A stretch of 64,000 nt of DNA, from contig OX595996.1 in NCBI GenBank assembly GCA_951394045.1, forward strand, positions 744,001 through 808,000, read 5' to 3'. The translations under genes were made by a program, and so were the position numbers. Position 1 is the stretch's first letter, and every line of letters starts with the position of its first letter. This document shows positions 48,998 through 60,195 of this stretch, piece by piece. The notes under the pieces are model-generated. The model had not been told where the DNA came from. It saw only the letters and a list, made by a program, of their open reading frames with translations, and did not search any database. Origin of the DNA: Nitzschia sp. DOCU1. Its lineage: Eukaryota > Bacillariophyta > Bacillariophyceae > Bacillariales > Bacillariaceae.

Positions 48998-50478
48998 CTA
49001 TGACCGACTCAGGTAGTCCAACAGCCCATGGGAGATTCGGATCATGGCTTCATCTTCTGTGACGCGGATATGTTCTGGCTCTTGCGTGTTATCGAAAAAG
49101 TCCGACAGGACGGTCTTATCTCCCGTAATCAGTAATTGGGTGAGCCTCGCCGCTAAATTTTTGATGCCCACCACTAATCGTTGTGCCTCGTCGGCCGAAA
49201 TAGCCTCCATGACATGAATCTGCCCTTGCTTGGTCGTCAGAGAGAAAAAGCATTGCAAATCTTCGACTTCATTCTCGTCAGTCTCCTTTCCGTCTTCGTC
49301 CAGCGTCATATCTTCCAACGTAGAAGTTGTAATCGAGTGGATATCCAACAGACTCACAGCCGTTGTTTCAATTCCACTTTGTTGTCCACCGCCCAATGTT
49401 GCCCACTCAAGATAGGGGGCTTGGACTTGTAGCGCGTTGCACGTACCTGGACGTAAAATCAATGTGACACTGCGTCCCACCCAATCTCCATCTTCGTCCT
49501 CATCCTCTATTTGCTGATGATTGACCAAAGCATAACCCACATTGATCAACTCCTAGTAACAGGAAAGAACGCGTCAGTTTATCTTCTGGAGAATCATACA
49601 TGTGAAGCATCACCACCGCATTTCAAGGTACTCACATCCAGAATCTTCAAGGCGAATTGCTCATTGTAGTAAGAATATTGTCGCTCCACTTTGGGGCGCT
49701 TGACCGATGCCGAAATATCGGATCTGGATCGTGTATTTCCAATCCTTTGACACATGTCATTGTCGGCCGTGGGGATAAGCCTTTTGATGACAGGGTCGTC
49801 TCCTAGCACCCCAGTGGCACATTCCTTTGCCTTTTCAAAAAAGCCCATGATTGTTTCAGAGACTTTCTTGGTCAAATTCATATCTTGATCGACTTTGAGG
49901 TGAATATTCTCGGTTGCCGGTAATGTCACCGATCCGGCATCATCCTCGATGTCTTCCTCGGCTCCCATCAGTTGTCGCGGTCGCAAAGGAGAGTCTTCAA
50001 ACGATTCGTCTACTCCAGAAGATTTCATCTTGTCAGGAGTCAATTGTGCCTCTTCTTTCCTCGGGCCAAATGCGTCGGGAGTTTTAGATCGTTTCTTCTT
50101 GGGTGGTGTGCCTCCATCTGCCATTGGAGGAGGCACATCTTCTGAATCTTCATCCGTAAGTGGAGGAGGGAGATTTTCTGATTCTTCATGCTCCATTGGG
50201 GGCTCGTCATCTGGAACTTCGGCCATCTGTCCAAGGATCATTTCCGTGTCTCCACTGTCATTAACACCTGAAATGTCCAATTGCTTGAGCAAATTCTTAA
50301 CCGGGAGCTCGTCCGAATACCTTGGCGGTCCGTCATCTCGACGTTCAGGAGGATCCTCCTTGACTGGCTCAGTCTCTGGCGTACGAGGGTCGCCTTTGCC
50401 TTTGGGGGTGGTCTCGGCAGCCTTCTCGGCCTTGGACTTTTTCCCTCGGCGGAAAATGTTTTTTAACCCCAATCGCAT
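48998..50478 (-). CDS. unrecognised two-exon protein with disordered acidic/proline N-terminus
   Basis: Exons 49636-50478 and 48998-49552 (83-bp intron, phase 0, GTGAGT donor) give 465 residues from ATG 50478. The N-terminus is basic (MRLGLKNIFRRGKKSKAEKA) and the next 200 residues are acidic and Pro-rich (EPPMEHEE, NLPPPLTDEDSEDVPPPM) with KKKRSK, a likely nuclear signal. From about residue 255 the protein is ordered, alternating strands and helices (KRPKVERQYSYYNEQFALKI, then SVTLILRPGTCNALQVQAP and a final helix); a PH-like fold is possible but not proven. I do not recognise a family. Confidence 0.6.
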
Positions 50479-51604
50479 GGTGGATGATTGCGTTTGAGTG
50501 TCGTGGTCGGCGTTGCCTTAATGCAACAACGAAAATGCGGCTTGTCCCTTTTCAATTGAGCGTCTCCTGACTACAACTACAGTCTCTCGGCTTTTTGTTT
50601 GTAACAAAGTTTGGAATATTGATCGTGAAGAGGGTCCCCTAAGACAAAAAAGGTGCAGAGCAGAGCCACTTGGGTCTGGCGAGACTTGCATCTTTGGGTT
50701 CACAAGACCAAAGTCCACTCACTTTTTGGTGAGCTCGCGCACCCAACGGATGGCACCCTTTTCATGTTGGACGCATTGTTGACGACATCATTACGACACG
50801 AACCGTGCCACCGGGCGGGCGCGAGGCAATGATCGCATTGGCATGCTTGACTACGTACCTATGCTAACTATTTATGCCGGTAATGAGCGCTAGCTAGCAG
50901 AGTGATCGACTACACTCAAGTAGGCTAGTGTATCGGTCTCTCTCACAGGCATCGGTGGGCTTAGCCGTAAATCGAAGACTCCATAGCTTCTTTAGCTGAA
51001 CGTAAACTCAGGAGCAGTAGCATTATCTGTTACAGTGCTTAATCAAACCCCAGTAGTTAAGTGTTGTCAAGGGAGCTTTTTGTTTCGGCAGCCAAGCGTA
51101 GCTGATTTTACCCATTAGATTATGCTATTATGTATGGTTTTGGGTCTCCTGTCAGTCTCAGGTTAGCCCACACTCTTCGCTGCTTTAATAGTGCTCTAAT
51201 AGTACTACATGAGTGAAAGCAGTGTGCCAGGTAGTAGGTAACGCAAAGAGTGGCTGTCTAAGAAATAGAGCTTTTTACATAATCTCCTCAAATGCAGACT
51301 TGATGCTGGCGCTGTGCTTACTCCATGTCATCCGTAGTACATGGTGTAGCCCACCATTGCAACGGCTAGTATAGGAATCCAGGCAATCATGCTGTCCAGC
51401 AACCAACAAATATATGGTACCACGGAAAACGGTGGTAACGTGTACTGAAAACGCTGTCGTCTATAGTGTTAGCCCCGCCGCAATCGATGGAGCGCCATCA
51501 TGATGATGATTCAGTCGATCATTCGTTACGTCCCCCACCGATGAGATTGCGCCAACGCAGGAACACGAGACGACTTGGCGGTACCAACATTCTTCGTCAT
51601 TGGA
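50479..51604. other. intergenic region of 1.1 kb
   Basis: It lies between the starts of one minus-strand gene and the end of another. No frame longer than about 65 codons looks real and I see no repeat or tRNA. Confidence 0.45.
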
Positions 51605-53199
51605 TTAATAGCTTCGTGCAGGAGTAAAAGAGCAAAAGCGACATGGTGGATCGGCTGCTCGTCCTCCACAGCTCAAGTCCCCATTGGCGACAGCGTTGTT
51701 ATGGCGCATCAAGTCCCTCAAGAGATGTTCTTCCGGAGATTCTCCAAGAGGAACGCTTTGGCCGCCATATTCTGGGGGGATGTTCTCGATAGGAATCTTC
51801 TCCAAGAGCGCCTCGAAGATTTCCTGCTTGCCCCGAATAATGTTAATCTTTTTAAGAGTCACTTCGTCCACCATGGGCTTGACGACGTTCCAGATCATGG
51901 CGAACCAGCCGGGGACGTTGATCACAAAGACAAAACCAGCCCTCTCAGGGTAATGCTGGCCAGTAAATTCGCTACACTTTCGAACATATTCCACGCACTC
52001 TCCGACAAAATCCATCATGCGCATTCCCTCCAAGTCCAAAACAGTAATGCTTCTCGCAAAGTCATCCCTTTCGATAAACTGCCACTGAAATTCTGTCACC
52101 ATGGCATAATGATGTAACAGACCTTCCAGTACGACGCCGCCATCTTTCATCGCCTGCAAGTTTGTCTTGGGTGGCTGCTCAAAGAATACAGGCTCCCCGT
52201 TCCTTCCCCGCAGGTGGTAATAATGAGGATAGTTTTTCTTGATGAGTTCAAAATCGGGGTGGGCGTCTGTTAAAATGTGATTGATTCCCTTTTCTTTGCG
52301 CCATGCCAAAGTCGCTTCGTAGCGTCGTTGACCTTCTTCCGGATCGCCCTTTCCAGCTCGCAAGAACCGAACAGGGAGATCGTCTGGGGGTGGCGGCGCC
52401 ACGAGCGGATCGAATGGGCCTTTCGGTTGGACCGGAGCAGCCTCCATGGAACTGTCAGGACTTCCTCGGTGTAAATGGTCGCCGTCGGTGTCAAAGTGGG
52501 GTGACACGGGTGATTCCGTGATCACAGGGCCTTGCGTATCTTGGAAGATCATATTATTTGAGAACGATGAATCGCAATGGCACGAATTGATTAGTTAGGC
52601 AGTAGAAATGAATGTGTGGTTGATGCTTTGAGAACGACGAGGAAACATCACTTTCAAGCGCGAAAGAAAAATAGCGATGACAACAAGAGAGCGAATAGCG
52701 GAAGGTGGCGGGCTTCTTTGACACACAACGAGAAGACCGCGCCAAGACCGACGAAAGACCGTTGATGGCGGGCACATCCATTCTTTCGACACGCTGACGC
52801 GTGATTTAAAAAAATCGCATCGAACACCAGGCTTATGTATCTGGCCGTCGAAACAATCCAATGAGTCGTCTTACCTTGTGATGTTTTTTCCTTCGATTGA
52901 TGATCGTCGCCACCACGATGGACCCGAAGAACAACGGAGGCCGACGATGATGGGGAAACATCTCCCGATGAATTCTCGCCAAGAGATTCTTGTGCATCGA
53001 AAAATAAATCATCTGTACCTTCATCCAAACTCAGGCACAAAAGTCCGTTCCAGGTGAAGCCGGCGGGATCTCCCAATTCGATTTCATCGAGCGGAACATC
53101 CGTCATAAAACTCAACTGCGACAGCATGCTGTGAAAGGATTCTGCAGCGCGGGCCATCGTCTTTGCAGGGGGAGGAGGCGTCGTCATGTCTAACAACAT
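51605..53199 (-). CDS. Sec14-like CRAL-TRIO lipid-transfer protein
   Basis: The two-exon model (52875-53199 and 51605-52539, 335-bp intron) gives 419 residues and joins in frame (SQ/DTQG). If the intron call is wrong, ATG 52552 would give a 315-residue form. The ordered part begins about residue 145 with LPVRFLRAGKGDPEEGQRRY (CRAL-TRIO N-lobe). It continues with GRNGEPVFFEQPP, SITVLDLEGMRMMDF, YPERAGFVFVINVPGWFAMI and IPPEYGGQSVPLGE, the Sec14 lipid pocket and its C-terminal YGG strand. It should exchange phospholipids between membranes in the cytosol. The first 145 residues are disordered, with a Ser/Pro-rich part. Confidence 0.88.
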
Positions 53200-53811
53200 G
53201 ATGTTTCCGCTTCTATTCCGTAAAGACAGCTTGGAAGGAGTTGAATTTCAGAAGGGTGGTTGGTCCATCCATCCATTCATTCGTCGGTCGTTTACCGTCG
53301 TGGCCGTGTGCACGGAGTGGATGGTGGTGTGACTTCTGTCTTCGTTTCCGTGTCTTGCGAGCGGTCCCGTGGAGGGGTGGTGGTGAAGCGCCCTGCAATT
53401 TATTTCAACGCGAGGCGGCCGCCTTGATGAATGAGGCCATCGATTTATTTTGGAAAATTTCATAGGAGAAACATGAACCGGCACGCGCAAAAAGGTATTC
53501 TTAAGCCCGTTATGGAAGCGTCGTATGCGATACCTCGAGGACATATCGGCAACGGTTTCAGCCAATTCGAACATGGGCGCGCCTCTTTTTGACTCATTCA
53601 AAAACACACGTAAAACGTTGAAACTTGGCTACCGCCAACCAGCGCGGCAGGGTTGCAAGTGCTTGTGAGAGAGACATACCTCTACTATCGTTGTCGATAC
53701 TTTGTGGATTGGGGTTTGAAAATCCAAGTAGTTAATCTCCACCAGATTATATTCCAATAACTCTATTAGACTGACGCTAGTAACGGGGACAACGAAAGCT
53801 CCTTTCTCGCC
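53200..53811. other. divergent intergenic region
   Basis: It lies between the Sec14-like gene (minus) and the disordered-protein gene (plus). No supported gene; minus frames at 53248-53607 and 53629-53913 lack any recognisable feature. Confidence 0.45.
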
Positions 53812-56403
53812 ATGTCGAAGACCAATCGGACCATCCAGCATTGGGAGAATCTTACCAGGAAATCTCAAAAGGAGAGCGCTGCCAGGGGTTATGGGAACAC
53901 CAGCATTCAGCATTATTCTTCAGCACCGACACAGGAACAGAAATCGGTTCCTTGGCATGGTAAATTCTTGGATCAAATAGTTCCCGTGAGGGCAAGGATA
54001 TCGGGCCTGGAGAAAAAGAAGGGACAAACGAACCGCGACAAACCCGCAGCAAATTATCGTCCTCTTATTGAGCGGCCTTCCATTGAATCATCGCAACCAG
54101 GCAGTACTTATAATGTCGACGTGCATCAACAAAGAGACGTTGTGGTAACGGGGGGCAAGGAGAACTGGTCTCCTTATGGCAATGGACCTGACAATTACGA
54201 TGAAATCCGAGGTGAAGCGGTGCCGATTCCGTTTGACGGCGACGGCTCTGTCAACTCCGAACGCTCCAAAGAGCTCGTTCGTAGGGCTAACAAGATTATT
54301 GCGCAGGTGTCGTTGTCCATTCATTCATCCAAGACCGGCAGTCCTCAAGACCGCTCCTCGGGAAAGGAATCGGGGGTACAGGGTAACAAAGAAGACAGCT
54401 TGGGTCGATTGCTTGATGTTTTGCTGGATGTTACCCCGGATTGCGAAAGCGGTTCAGGGAAGCACGGTCTGAACAGAAATGAAGTAACAAGATCCTCGAA
54501 AGACAAGGGCAGTCCCTCGCCCGCCAAAGATGTCAACGTTGACCGCAAGTACTTGCATGCACCATACTCTGGGTATCCAGATCCTAAGTTGGATCTAAGC
54601 CTCGAGTCTAGGGAATCATTGGGGAAACAAGATTCAGGCTTGAAGGAGTCAGGAAACCAGCCATCCAAGGATGAAGCGAGGGCTCGTCGGTACGCAGAGC
54701 ACCGGGAACAGAAAGCTGCTCCTCCTAGATTAAAGCGCAGCAATTCCGCCCCCAACCTGTTAACTGGTGCAGATGCTTCTTGGGAGAGCATTTCTGGCAA
54801 GTTTGATGTCGACTGTCGTTCAGGAAAGTCCTTGGAGAAGTTCATTCCGTTCGTTGGCTCTGGAGGAGGAACTACTGCCAACCCGCGTGACACTCAATGT
54901 CAACAAAAGGAGAATCAAAACACCAAGAGTCGTCCTTCGGAGGCGTCGCGCATCACCAAAACCGCCACTGTATCTGATGTTGGGTCTATCAACCGAAGCA
55001 GATCCAATAGTCTTGAAAGAAAAATCCGCGTAACCTCCGAGGAGTTTCATGTTGAGCGCCCACCAAGTTTTGAACCCCATCCATCGCCACCACGAACAAC
55101 CCCTGTTCGTTCGCCAGGAGAGGGACGCTCCTGGGCGGATTTCGACTTGCCGCCACAACGCTTGGCCTCATATCCTGTTGCCAAGGGACAGGGTGTTCCA
55201 TTGTTAGAAGTCCGTCATGATCCGAGCTGTTCGACGTTGCCTTCCTTTGTACCAGCCGTCGAACAAGGTGGCGAACAGTTCTTGAGGACGCGCAGTGGAC
55301 CTCCAGCGAACTACAGCCCCAATTTTCCATCGCTTTCGCTAATTTCACGAACGTCCAGTGCCGATGATTCTGTTCAATCGGTGGAGAGTCGGGACGGGCT
55401 TTTCGCCGCAACCGGTCATGATAGCGTTTCCACGATGTCTTTGGGGAGCGAAGTCAGTCGACGACCCAAAACTACGTTGCGGCCAGCTCTACGACAGGAC
55501 GCCACAGACTTTGGTCCCAGACAAGTTCCAGGTATTGAAAGCAGACATGTGCATTTCAGTTCTTCTGGACGGCACGGAATGGCCCCACCACCACATGTCC
55601 CAGATATGCGCGACCCTCTCCTGAGTCAGATGGACTACCCGTACCCACCACCCATGACTCGTGGACAGCTTGGAGGCCCCGGGGGGAAGTTTGTGGTGGA
55701 TGACGAAAAGCCGCGGCCGTCCTGTCTTCGATGGTTTTCAGGGTCGTTTGCCCCTCGAGACATGAACGATATGGACCTAGACTATCCACCCTTGGACTAC
55801 GAAGGTCACTTGCCATATCGGCAAGCACTGCCGCCACCGAGAATGATGCCGGTAGAGCCTCCACCACGTTCCTGGCAAGGCAGCGACATGGAACTCGATC
55901 ATCGCTTTCCCCTCGACACCTATGATAGATCATTGCAACCTCCGCTATCACCAATCCGAGGACGAGGTTCGTGGGAGGCGCGCGAAATGGTCCCCGACTT
56001 TCCAAGTGATGACTTTGAATACGATAAACCCTATCATCGCTTTCCGCCACCCCAAACGAGAAGGGTTGTTACACAAGCACCCAGAATGCTTCCACCACCA
56101 CATAGGCCACTTCCACGCAATCCCCAACGTATGGAACCAGATGATCCTTACATCGACTACGAATGCAACCGGCCATATCGATCCGTACCACCCCCATCAA
56201 GAATGCCCATGACATCAATGCAATTCGATCCCCGGGATATGGGCTATCGAAATTCCAACTATGCCTATGAACATGAGTATCGATCTCCGCCACAACGAAA
56301 TCTTCTGAGGAAGGCTGTGCCCAGACGATCTCCCAACAGTGTTCTAGCATTTCAAAGCCAACGCGACCGGGAGGCATGGCTGATGGAGCAATGCGCTGTT
56401 TAA
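53812..56403 (+). CDS. long disordered, Pro/Tyr/Arg-rich protein of unknown function
   Basis: 863 residues from ATG 53812, single exon. No fold is visible. Residues about 1-330 are charged and Ser-rich with a helical island (ERSKELVRRANKIIAQVSLS). About 350-600 are Ser/Pro/Arg-rich, and the last 260 are built of loose repeats of D-M-x-x-D-x-P-P or Y-x-x-P-Y-R-x-x-P-P-P (for example GHLPYRQALPPPRMMPVEPP and CNRPYRSVPPPSRMP). The composition resembles RNA-associated or cytoskeletal scaffold proteins, or a condensate-forming protein, but this is inference. Continuous open reading over 2.6 kb and balanced codon use support a real gene. I do not recognise it. Confidence 0.65.
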   Translation: MSKTNRTIQHWENLTRKSQKESAARGYGNTSIQHYSSAPTQEQKSVPWHGKFLDQIVPVRARISGLEKKKGQTNRDKPAANYRPLIERPSIESSQPGSTYNVDVHQQRDVVVTGGKENWSPYGNGPDNYDEIRGEAVPIPFDGDGSVNSERSKELVRRANKIIAQVSLSIHSSKTGSPQDRSSGKESGVQGNKEDSLGRLLDVLLDVTPDCESGSGKHGLNRNEVTRSSKDKGSPSPAKDVNVDRKYLHAPYSGYPDPKLDLSLESRESLGKQDSGLKESGNQPSKDEARARRYAEHREQKAAPPRLKRSNSAPNLLTGADASWESISGKFDVDCRSGKSLEKFIPFVGSGGGTTANPRDTQCQQKENQNTKSRPSEASRITKTATVSDVGSINRSRSNSLERKIRVTSEEFHVERPPSFEPHPSPPRTTPVRSPGEGRSWADFDLPPQRLASYPVAKGQGVPLLEVRHDPSCSTLPSFVPAVEQGGEQFLRTRSGPPANYSPNFPSLSLISRTSSADDSVQSVESRDGLFAATGHDSVSTMSLGSEVSRRPKTTLRPALRQDATDFGPRQVPGIESRHVHFSSSGRHGMAPPPHVPDMRDPLLSQMDYPYPPPMTRGQLGGPGGKFVVDDEKPRPSCLRWFSGSFAPRDMNDMDLDYPPLDYEGHLPYRQALPPPRMMPVEPPPRSWQGSDMELDHRFPLDTYDRSLQPPLSPIRGRGSWEAREMVPDFPSDDFEYDKPYHRFPPPQTRRVVTQAPRMLPPPHRPLPRNPQRMEPDDPYIDYECNRPYRSVPPPSRMPMTSMQFDPRDMGYRNSNYAYEHEYRSPPQRNLLRKAVPRRSPNSVLAFQSQRDREAWLMEQCAV

Positions 56404-56511
56404 GATTCTAAATGAAACGATGAAAGATTGTGACCGGTCCACTGGACAGCTTTCTGCTTTACCACTGTGCCACCAGGAACAACAAATAACGTAGCTGAAT
56501 TGTTAACTGAT

Positions 56512-57600
56512 TTACTTCCATTGTCTAGGATTGACTCGAATGGTCATCTCGCCCTCTTGGAAACCGTAGCCAACAATGGCTTTGCATGCCAAACGCCACC
56601 TCGGATTCTTTTTCAGGATTTGACTCTCTTGAGTGCCTTGTGGACTGACCAGCTCGTCTCCTTTGACGATACCAACTACACATGTCGCGCAGGTGCCATC
56701 CGCACCGCAGTCTCCTGTCCCGCCACTATCAAAGCGCAAACTGAGTTTGTCATTCAATTTAATGCCTCTGGTCAACATGGCCCGCCTCAAGTTTTCACCA
56801 GCAAACAGTTCAATTGTTGTGTCAGGTTCTTCTTGCGATGGCGGATATTGAAGCTTGACGGTGACTTTGGGTTTGCGGCGAAGTCGCTTGAGAGTCAGTG
56901 CGATGAACTCGTTTTCAGACTCGACTGGTGGTAAACTTCCAATGGCCTCGACCGTCTTGTCGTAGCCAAAGCATTCCGTATCAATGGACGTGGATATTTG
57001 CATTTCCGTCATTCCGGCACCGGCGTCATTTTCAGACTTTTCTGTTTTAATCACCACCACGGCAACAATCGAATCCCCCACCATGACATCCTTGCCATCG
57101 GCAGCCCCACCTGGAACAATTCCATTCACGACCGTAATTCCAAGTCCATCCTCTCGCCCACCCGCAATTTCGAGCAATTCCAGTCCCATCCCTTGGCCTT
57201 TTCTACGTGGAAAGGAAACTTTGATCGTATCTACCATGATATCTTTGGCCGACTTGGCTCCAAGATAGATGCCTTCTTCCCGCAACGACGACTGTGGGAC
57301 GACATTGGCGGTCCATTCCTGAGCGATTTGGTCCAAAGGCAAATTGTACTGGTTCATGTCCACCATGGCGGCACCCGCTCCAGAGAACTTGGCGGACGAT
57401 GAAGCATCGCTGGAACTCTCCGTCATTGACGAGAATAATATGCTCGAGGTAGCGGCTGGGTGCTGAAAGGCCGTTCGCTGCGACGAGGTGAACGACGGCG
57501 AAACAAGTGCAAAGCAAGTGATAGTCATAGTGCTCGCAACTGCCAGCAGTCCAAAAAGTAGTCTAGTCCTCATTGTTCGGAGGCAGGATGATGACGACAT
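56512..57600 (-). CDS. plastid PDZ-[2Fe-2S] ferredoxin fusion protein
   Basis: 362 residues from ATG 57600, single exon. The N-terminus has a hydrophobic signal segment (LLFGLLAVASTMTITCFALV) ending CFA-L, close to the plastid-entry motif, then a Ser/Thr-rich transit part, so the protein should enter the plastid. About residues 125-245 form a PDZ-like domain (GMGLELLEIAGG, NGIVPGGAADGKDVMVGDSI). About 250-362 form a ferredoxin-like domain with DCGADGTCATCVVGI (C-x5-C-x2-C) and the fourth ligand in WRLACKAIVG, so it should hold a [2Fe-2S] cluster. The PDZ part could bring the cluster to a membrane or protease partner. The domains are clear; the role is not. It is head-to-head with NDUFAF7. Confidence 0.82.
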   Translation of the reverse strand: MSSSSCLRTMRTRLLFGLLAVASTMTITCFALVSPSFTSSQRTAFQHPAATSSILFSSMTESSSDASSSAKFSGAGAAMVDMNQYNLPLDQIAQEWTANVVPQSSLREEGIYLGAKSAKDIMVDTIKVSFPRRKGQGMGLELLEIAGGREDGLGITVVNGIVPGGAADGKDVMVGDSIVAVVVIKTEKSENDAGAGMTEMQISTSIDTECFGYDKTVEAIGSLPPVESENEFIALTLKRLRRKPKVTVKLQYPPSQEEPDTTIELFAGENLRRAMLTRGIKLNDKLSLRFDSGGTGDCGADGTCATCVVGIVKGDELVSPQGTQESQILKKNPRWRLACKAIVGYGFQEGEMTIRVNPRQWK

Positions 57601-58029
57601 GATCGTTCAGTGTTGCAGGAGCTCAAGTGAAAGAGTGTTTCCAACTCAGCTTTCGTTGCTTTATAACACTTTGTTTTGTTGACAACATGAAACGAGAGTC
57701 CCAAGGTAAAGAAAATCTGAATCGACGGCCATGATGTGGCGTCGTTTTTGCCACCGACTGCAAACGAATGACGTGTTTTCATTCGGATGGGTCGTACGAA
57801 AAATTTGGCGGGAAAATCCGCGATCGCGATTTTCGCGCGCACGCGCTCGCCTCCGCACGTTTTGTTGGGCGGGAGATGGACAACCGCCATCTCATCACTC
57901 TAGAAGCCACTTTCATGTCAATGGTCCTTTCTTGAACGAATCGCTTGGTTTCATCCCATCGCAATCATCCAAGGCTCGAAAGGACAAAAAACGCACTACT
58001 GAGTAGTGGATCCGATCGATTTTATCATT
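57601..58029. other. divergent intergenic region with GC-palindromic core
   Basis: It is shared by the PDZ-ferredoxin gene and the NDUFAF7 gene. It contains an E2F-like site (57804-57815) followed by cgcgatcgcg and cgcgcgc palindromes (57819-57845). No gene is seen. Confidence 0.45.
57804..57815. promoter_or_regulatory. E2F-like site in a divergent promoter
   Basis: The twelve bases TTTGGCGGGAAA are a full match to the textbook E2F consensus and lie among CG palindromes between two divergent genes. Confidence 0.45.
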
Positions 58030-60051
58030 ATGGTTCATCCACGATCGCATGCGGTGCTGCGCCTCTGCCGTCGAGCAATCCACACGTCTGCACAAGATCG
58101 ACGCCGCCATCGGCCTACTGATCATGATGCGTCTGCGTTACGGTGTTGGCAAGCGACTCGGGGCACGACCTGTTTCGATCCGTACCTTCTGCAGGATGGT
58201 TATCAATATCGATACTTTGCATCTGGTGGCAGCAAAGACAAGAAGAAGAATCAAGCCATGAAGCGCCAGTTGGAACGACATCCGCCAACACTTCCATCAT
58301 CCGACAACGAAGCAGCATCACTTGCTGGCTCGCAAAGGTTTGGCCCAGCCATCCACCAGGAGGAGCCAGTCCTTTCCAGCAGTCGAATTATTCCACCCCC
58401 CTCCGCTTCGCTTCCACCACTGCAAGCATCCCCACTCTTTGCCGCCAATTCAAATCCTACCTGGCAGACCGACAAGAGCCAAATGTTGTTATCGTCTTTG
58501 CCCGACGACGCGGCTTTGTTATTGGACAAGGAGGAATTGTTTGATCCTACCATTCACTTGCCGTATGCACCCAAAGATTGGACCGGCTACGAACCAGCGA
58601 CACCCCTCTCGGATTTTTTGATGCAACGAATTGGAGTGGCTGGTCGGCCCATTACTGTGGCAGAATACATGCGTCATGCCTTGACGCATCCTCAATATGG
58701 ATACTATACCAATCCACCCAACGAGAAAGCATCCAGAGATGATGACTTTGATCGAGACGAGTGGGACAATGATACGGGGGCTTCGACTACTAGCTCCAAA
58801 AACACTTCTACGTTGATTGGACCTAAGGGTGACTTTGTGACGGCACCTGAAGTCTCGCACGTGTTTGGACATTGTCTCTGTGTTTGGTTTGTCACGCAAT
58901 GGAAATCGACTCTATTACATCAACCAGCCGCGATCCAATTGGTAGAGTTGGGACCTGGTCGTGGAACGCTCATGGTGGACATTTTGCAGCTAGCCACGAC
59001 CAGCAAACTGCGAGACTTTGGGCAAGCCATTCAAGTTGTCAACTTGATTGAAGCATCTCGTGAACTACGAAAGCAACAAGAAACTATGCTACAAGACTCG
59101 TTGGGGCATTTGATTGATTTTGACTTTGTACACGTTTCCTCGTTGGGCGGTCCTTCCATAGGAAATGAAGGGAAAGAGAATGGGACGATTTCGCATTCGT
59201 CCTCCGATGCATCCACATCCACCCAAAAAGCGTTCCAGATTCGAGTGGAATGGCACGATACGTTTTCCTCGTTTCAACGGCAGCGCAAGCAAGATCTTCC
59301 CGTCTTTATGGTGTTACAGGAATTTTTGGATGCCTTGCCCGTACACAGCTTTCAAAAGACGAGTGAAGGTTGGAGAGAGCGTTTGATCGATGTGGCGTCG
59401 GTGGAAGACGAATTGGAGATGAAACAAAAGCCCAAGAGCAATGCCAATGGCAAGCCGACACTACTTCCCCGGTTGCGACAGGTCCTGGCACCCGACGTGA
59501 CACCCGCGGTGGAATTGTTTTTGGAACCCAACCGACAGTACGACCATGCCTCCGAAGGTACTGTTGTGGAGATTTGCCCCGAAGCCATTGTCTTGGTCCA
59601 AGATATGGTACAAGTATTGGAGGAAAGTCAGGGCGTGGCACTGATGATTGACTATGGCCAAGATGGAACGTCTGATACACTACGAGCCTTTTCGAAACAC
59701 CAGCAAGTTCCGCTGACAAGCTATCCTGGCCAAGTGGATGTTACCGCCGATGTTGACTTCTTTGCCTTACGGAATTGCATTGGTACGGAACGCAATCAAA
59801 ACGTGCCCCAAGAGCGCCGAGTGCACGCCTTTGGCCCGGTCACTCAGGGTGAATTCTTGATGCGCATGGGAGCCGCCGACATGGTCATTAATTCGATTGA
59901 GCAAGACGAAACTACTCCCGAGCAAGCCCAAAGGCTGACGGATGCCTTAAAGTATTTGGTCCTTCCTGAACATATGGGAGAACGATTCAAAGTCCTGGCT
60001 TTGGCACCGAAACGAGATGGAATTTTTGCTCCAGCAGGCATGGAGCAGTAG
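58030..60051 (+). CDS. NDUFAF7: NDUFAF7-type mitochondrial protein arginine methyltransferase
   Basis: 673 residues from ATG 58030, single exon; a frame opening at GTG 58006 is not used because the ATG starts an Arg/His-rich, Ala/Ser-rich mitochondrial leader (MVHPRSHAVLRLCRRAIHTS). The MidA/NDUFAF7 family marks are LSDFLMQRIG, VAEYMRHALTHPQYGYYTNP, GDFVTAPEVSHVFG, the SAM loop ELGPGRGTLMVDIL and LQEFLDALPVHSFQ, followed by LMIDYGQDGTSDTLRAFSKH and DVTADVDFFALR. In other eukaryotes the enzyme methylates NDUFS2 during complex I assembly in the mitochondrial matrix. Long insertions (about residues 85-180, and near 330-375) are larger than in animal forms. Confident. Confidence 0.92.
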   Translation: MVHPRSHAVLRLCRRAIHTSAQDRRRHRPTDHDASALRCWQATRGTTCFDPYLLQDGYQYRYFASGGSKDKKKNQAMKRQLERHPPTLPSSDNEAASLAGSQRFGPAIHQEEPVLSSSRIIPPPSASLPPLQASPLFAANSNPTWQTDKSQMLLSSLPDDAALLLDKEELFDPTIHLPYAPKDWTGYEPATPLSDFLMQRIGVAGRPITVAEYMRHALTHPQYGYYTNPPNEKASRDDDFDRDEWDNDTGASTTSSKNTSTLIGPKGDFVTAPEVSHVFGHCLCVWFVTQWKSTLLHQPAAIQLVELGPGRGTLMVDILQLATTSKLRDFGQAIQVVNLIEASRELRKQQETMLQDSLGHLIDFDFVHVSSLGGPSIGNEGKENGTISHSSSDASTSTQKAFQIRVEWHDTFSSFQRQRKQDLPVFMVLQEFLDALPVHSFQKTSEGWRERLIDVASVEDELEMKQKPKSNANGKPTLLPRLRQVLAPDVTPAVELFLEPNRQYDHASEGTVVEICPEAIVLVQDMVQVLEESQGVALMIDYGQDGTSDTLRAFSKHQQVPLTSYPGQVDVTADVDFFALRNCIGTERNQNVPQERRVHAFGPVTQGEFLMRMGAADMVINSIEQDETTPEQAQRLTDALKYLVLPEHMGERFKVLALAPKRDGIFAPAGMEQ

Positions 60052-60195
60052 CTAGAGTCTCTTTTTATCAAACTTAGACACACCAGTCCGCGTTTGAAGG
60101 TTACTTTACTTGTGCCATCGCTCGTTAATTCTTTCACATCTCCTATTAGTGAACACGACACGACACGACATCCCACCGATCCTCCCATTCCCAAA

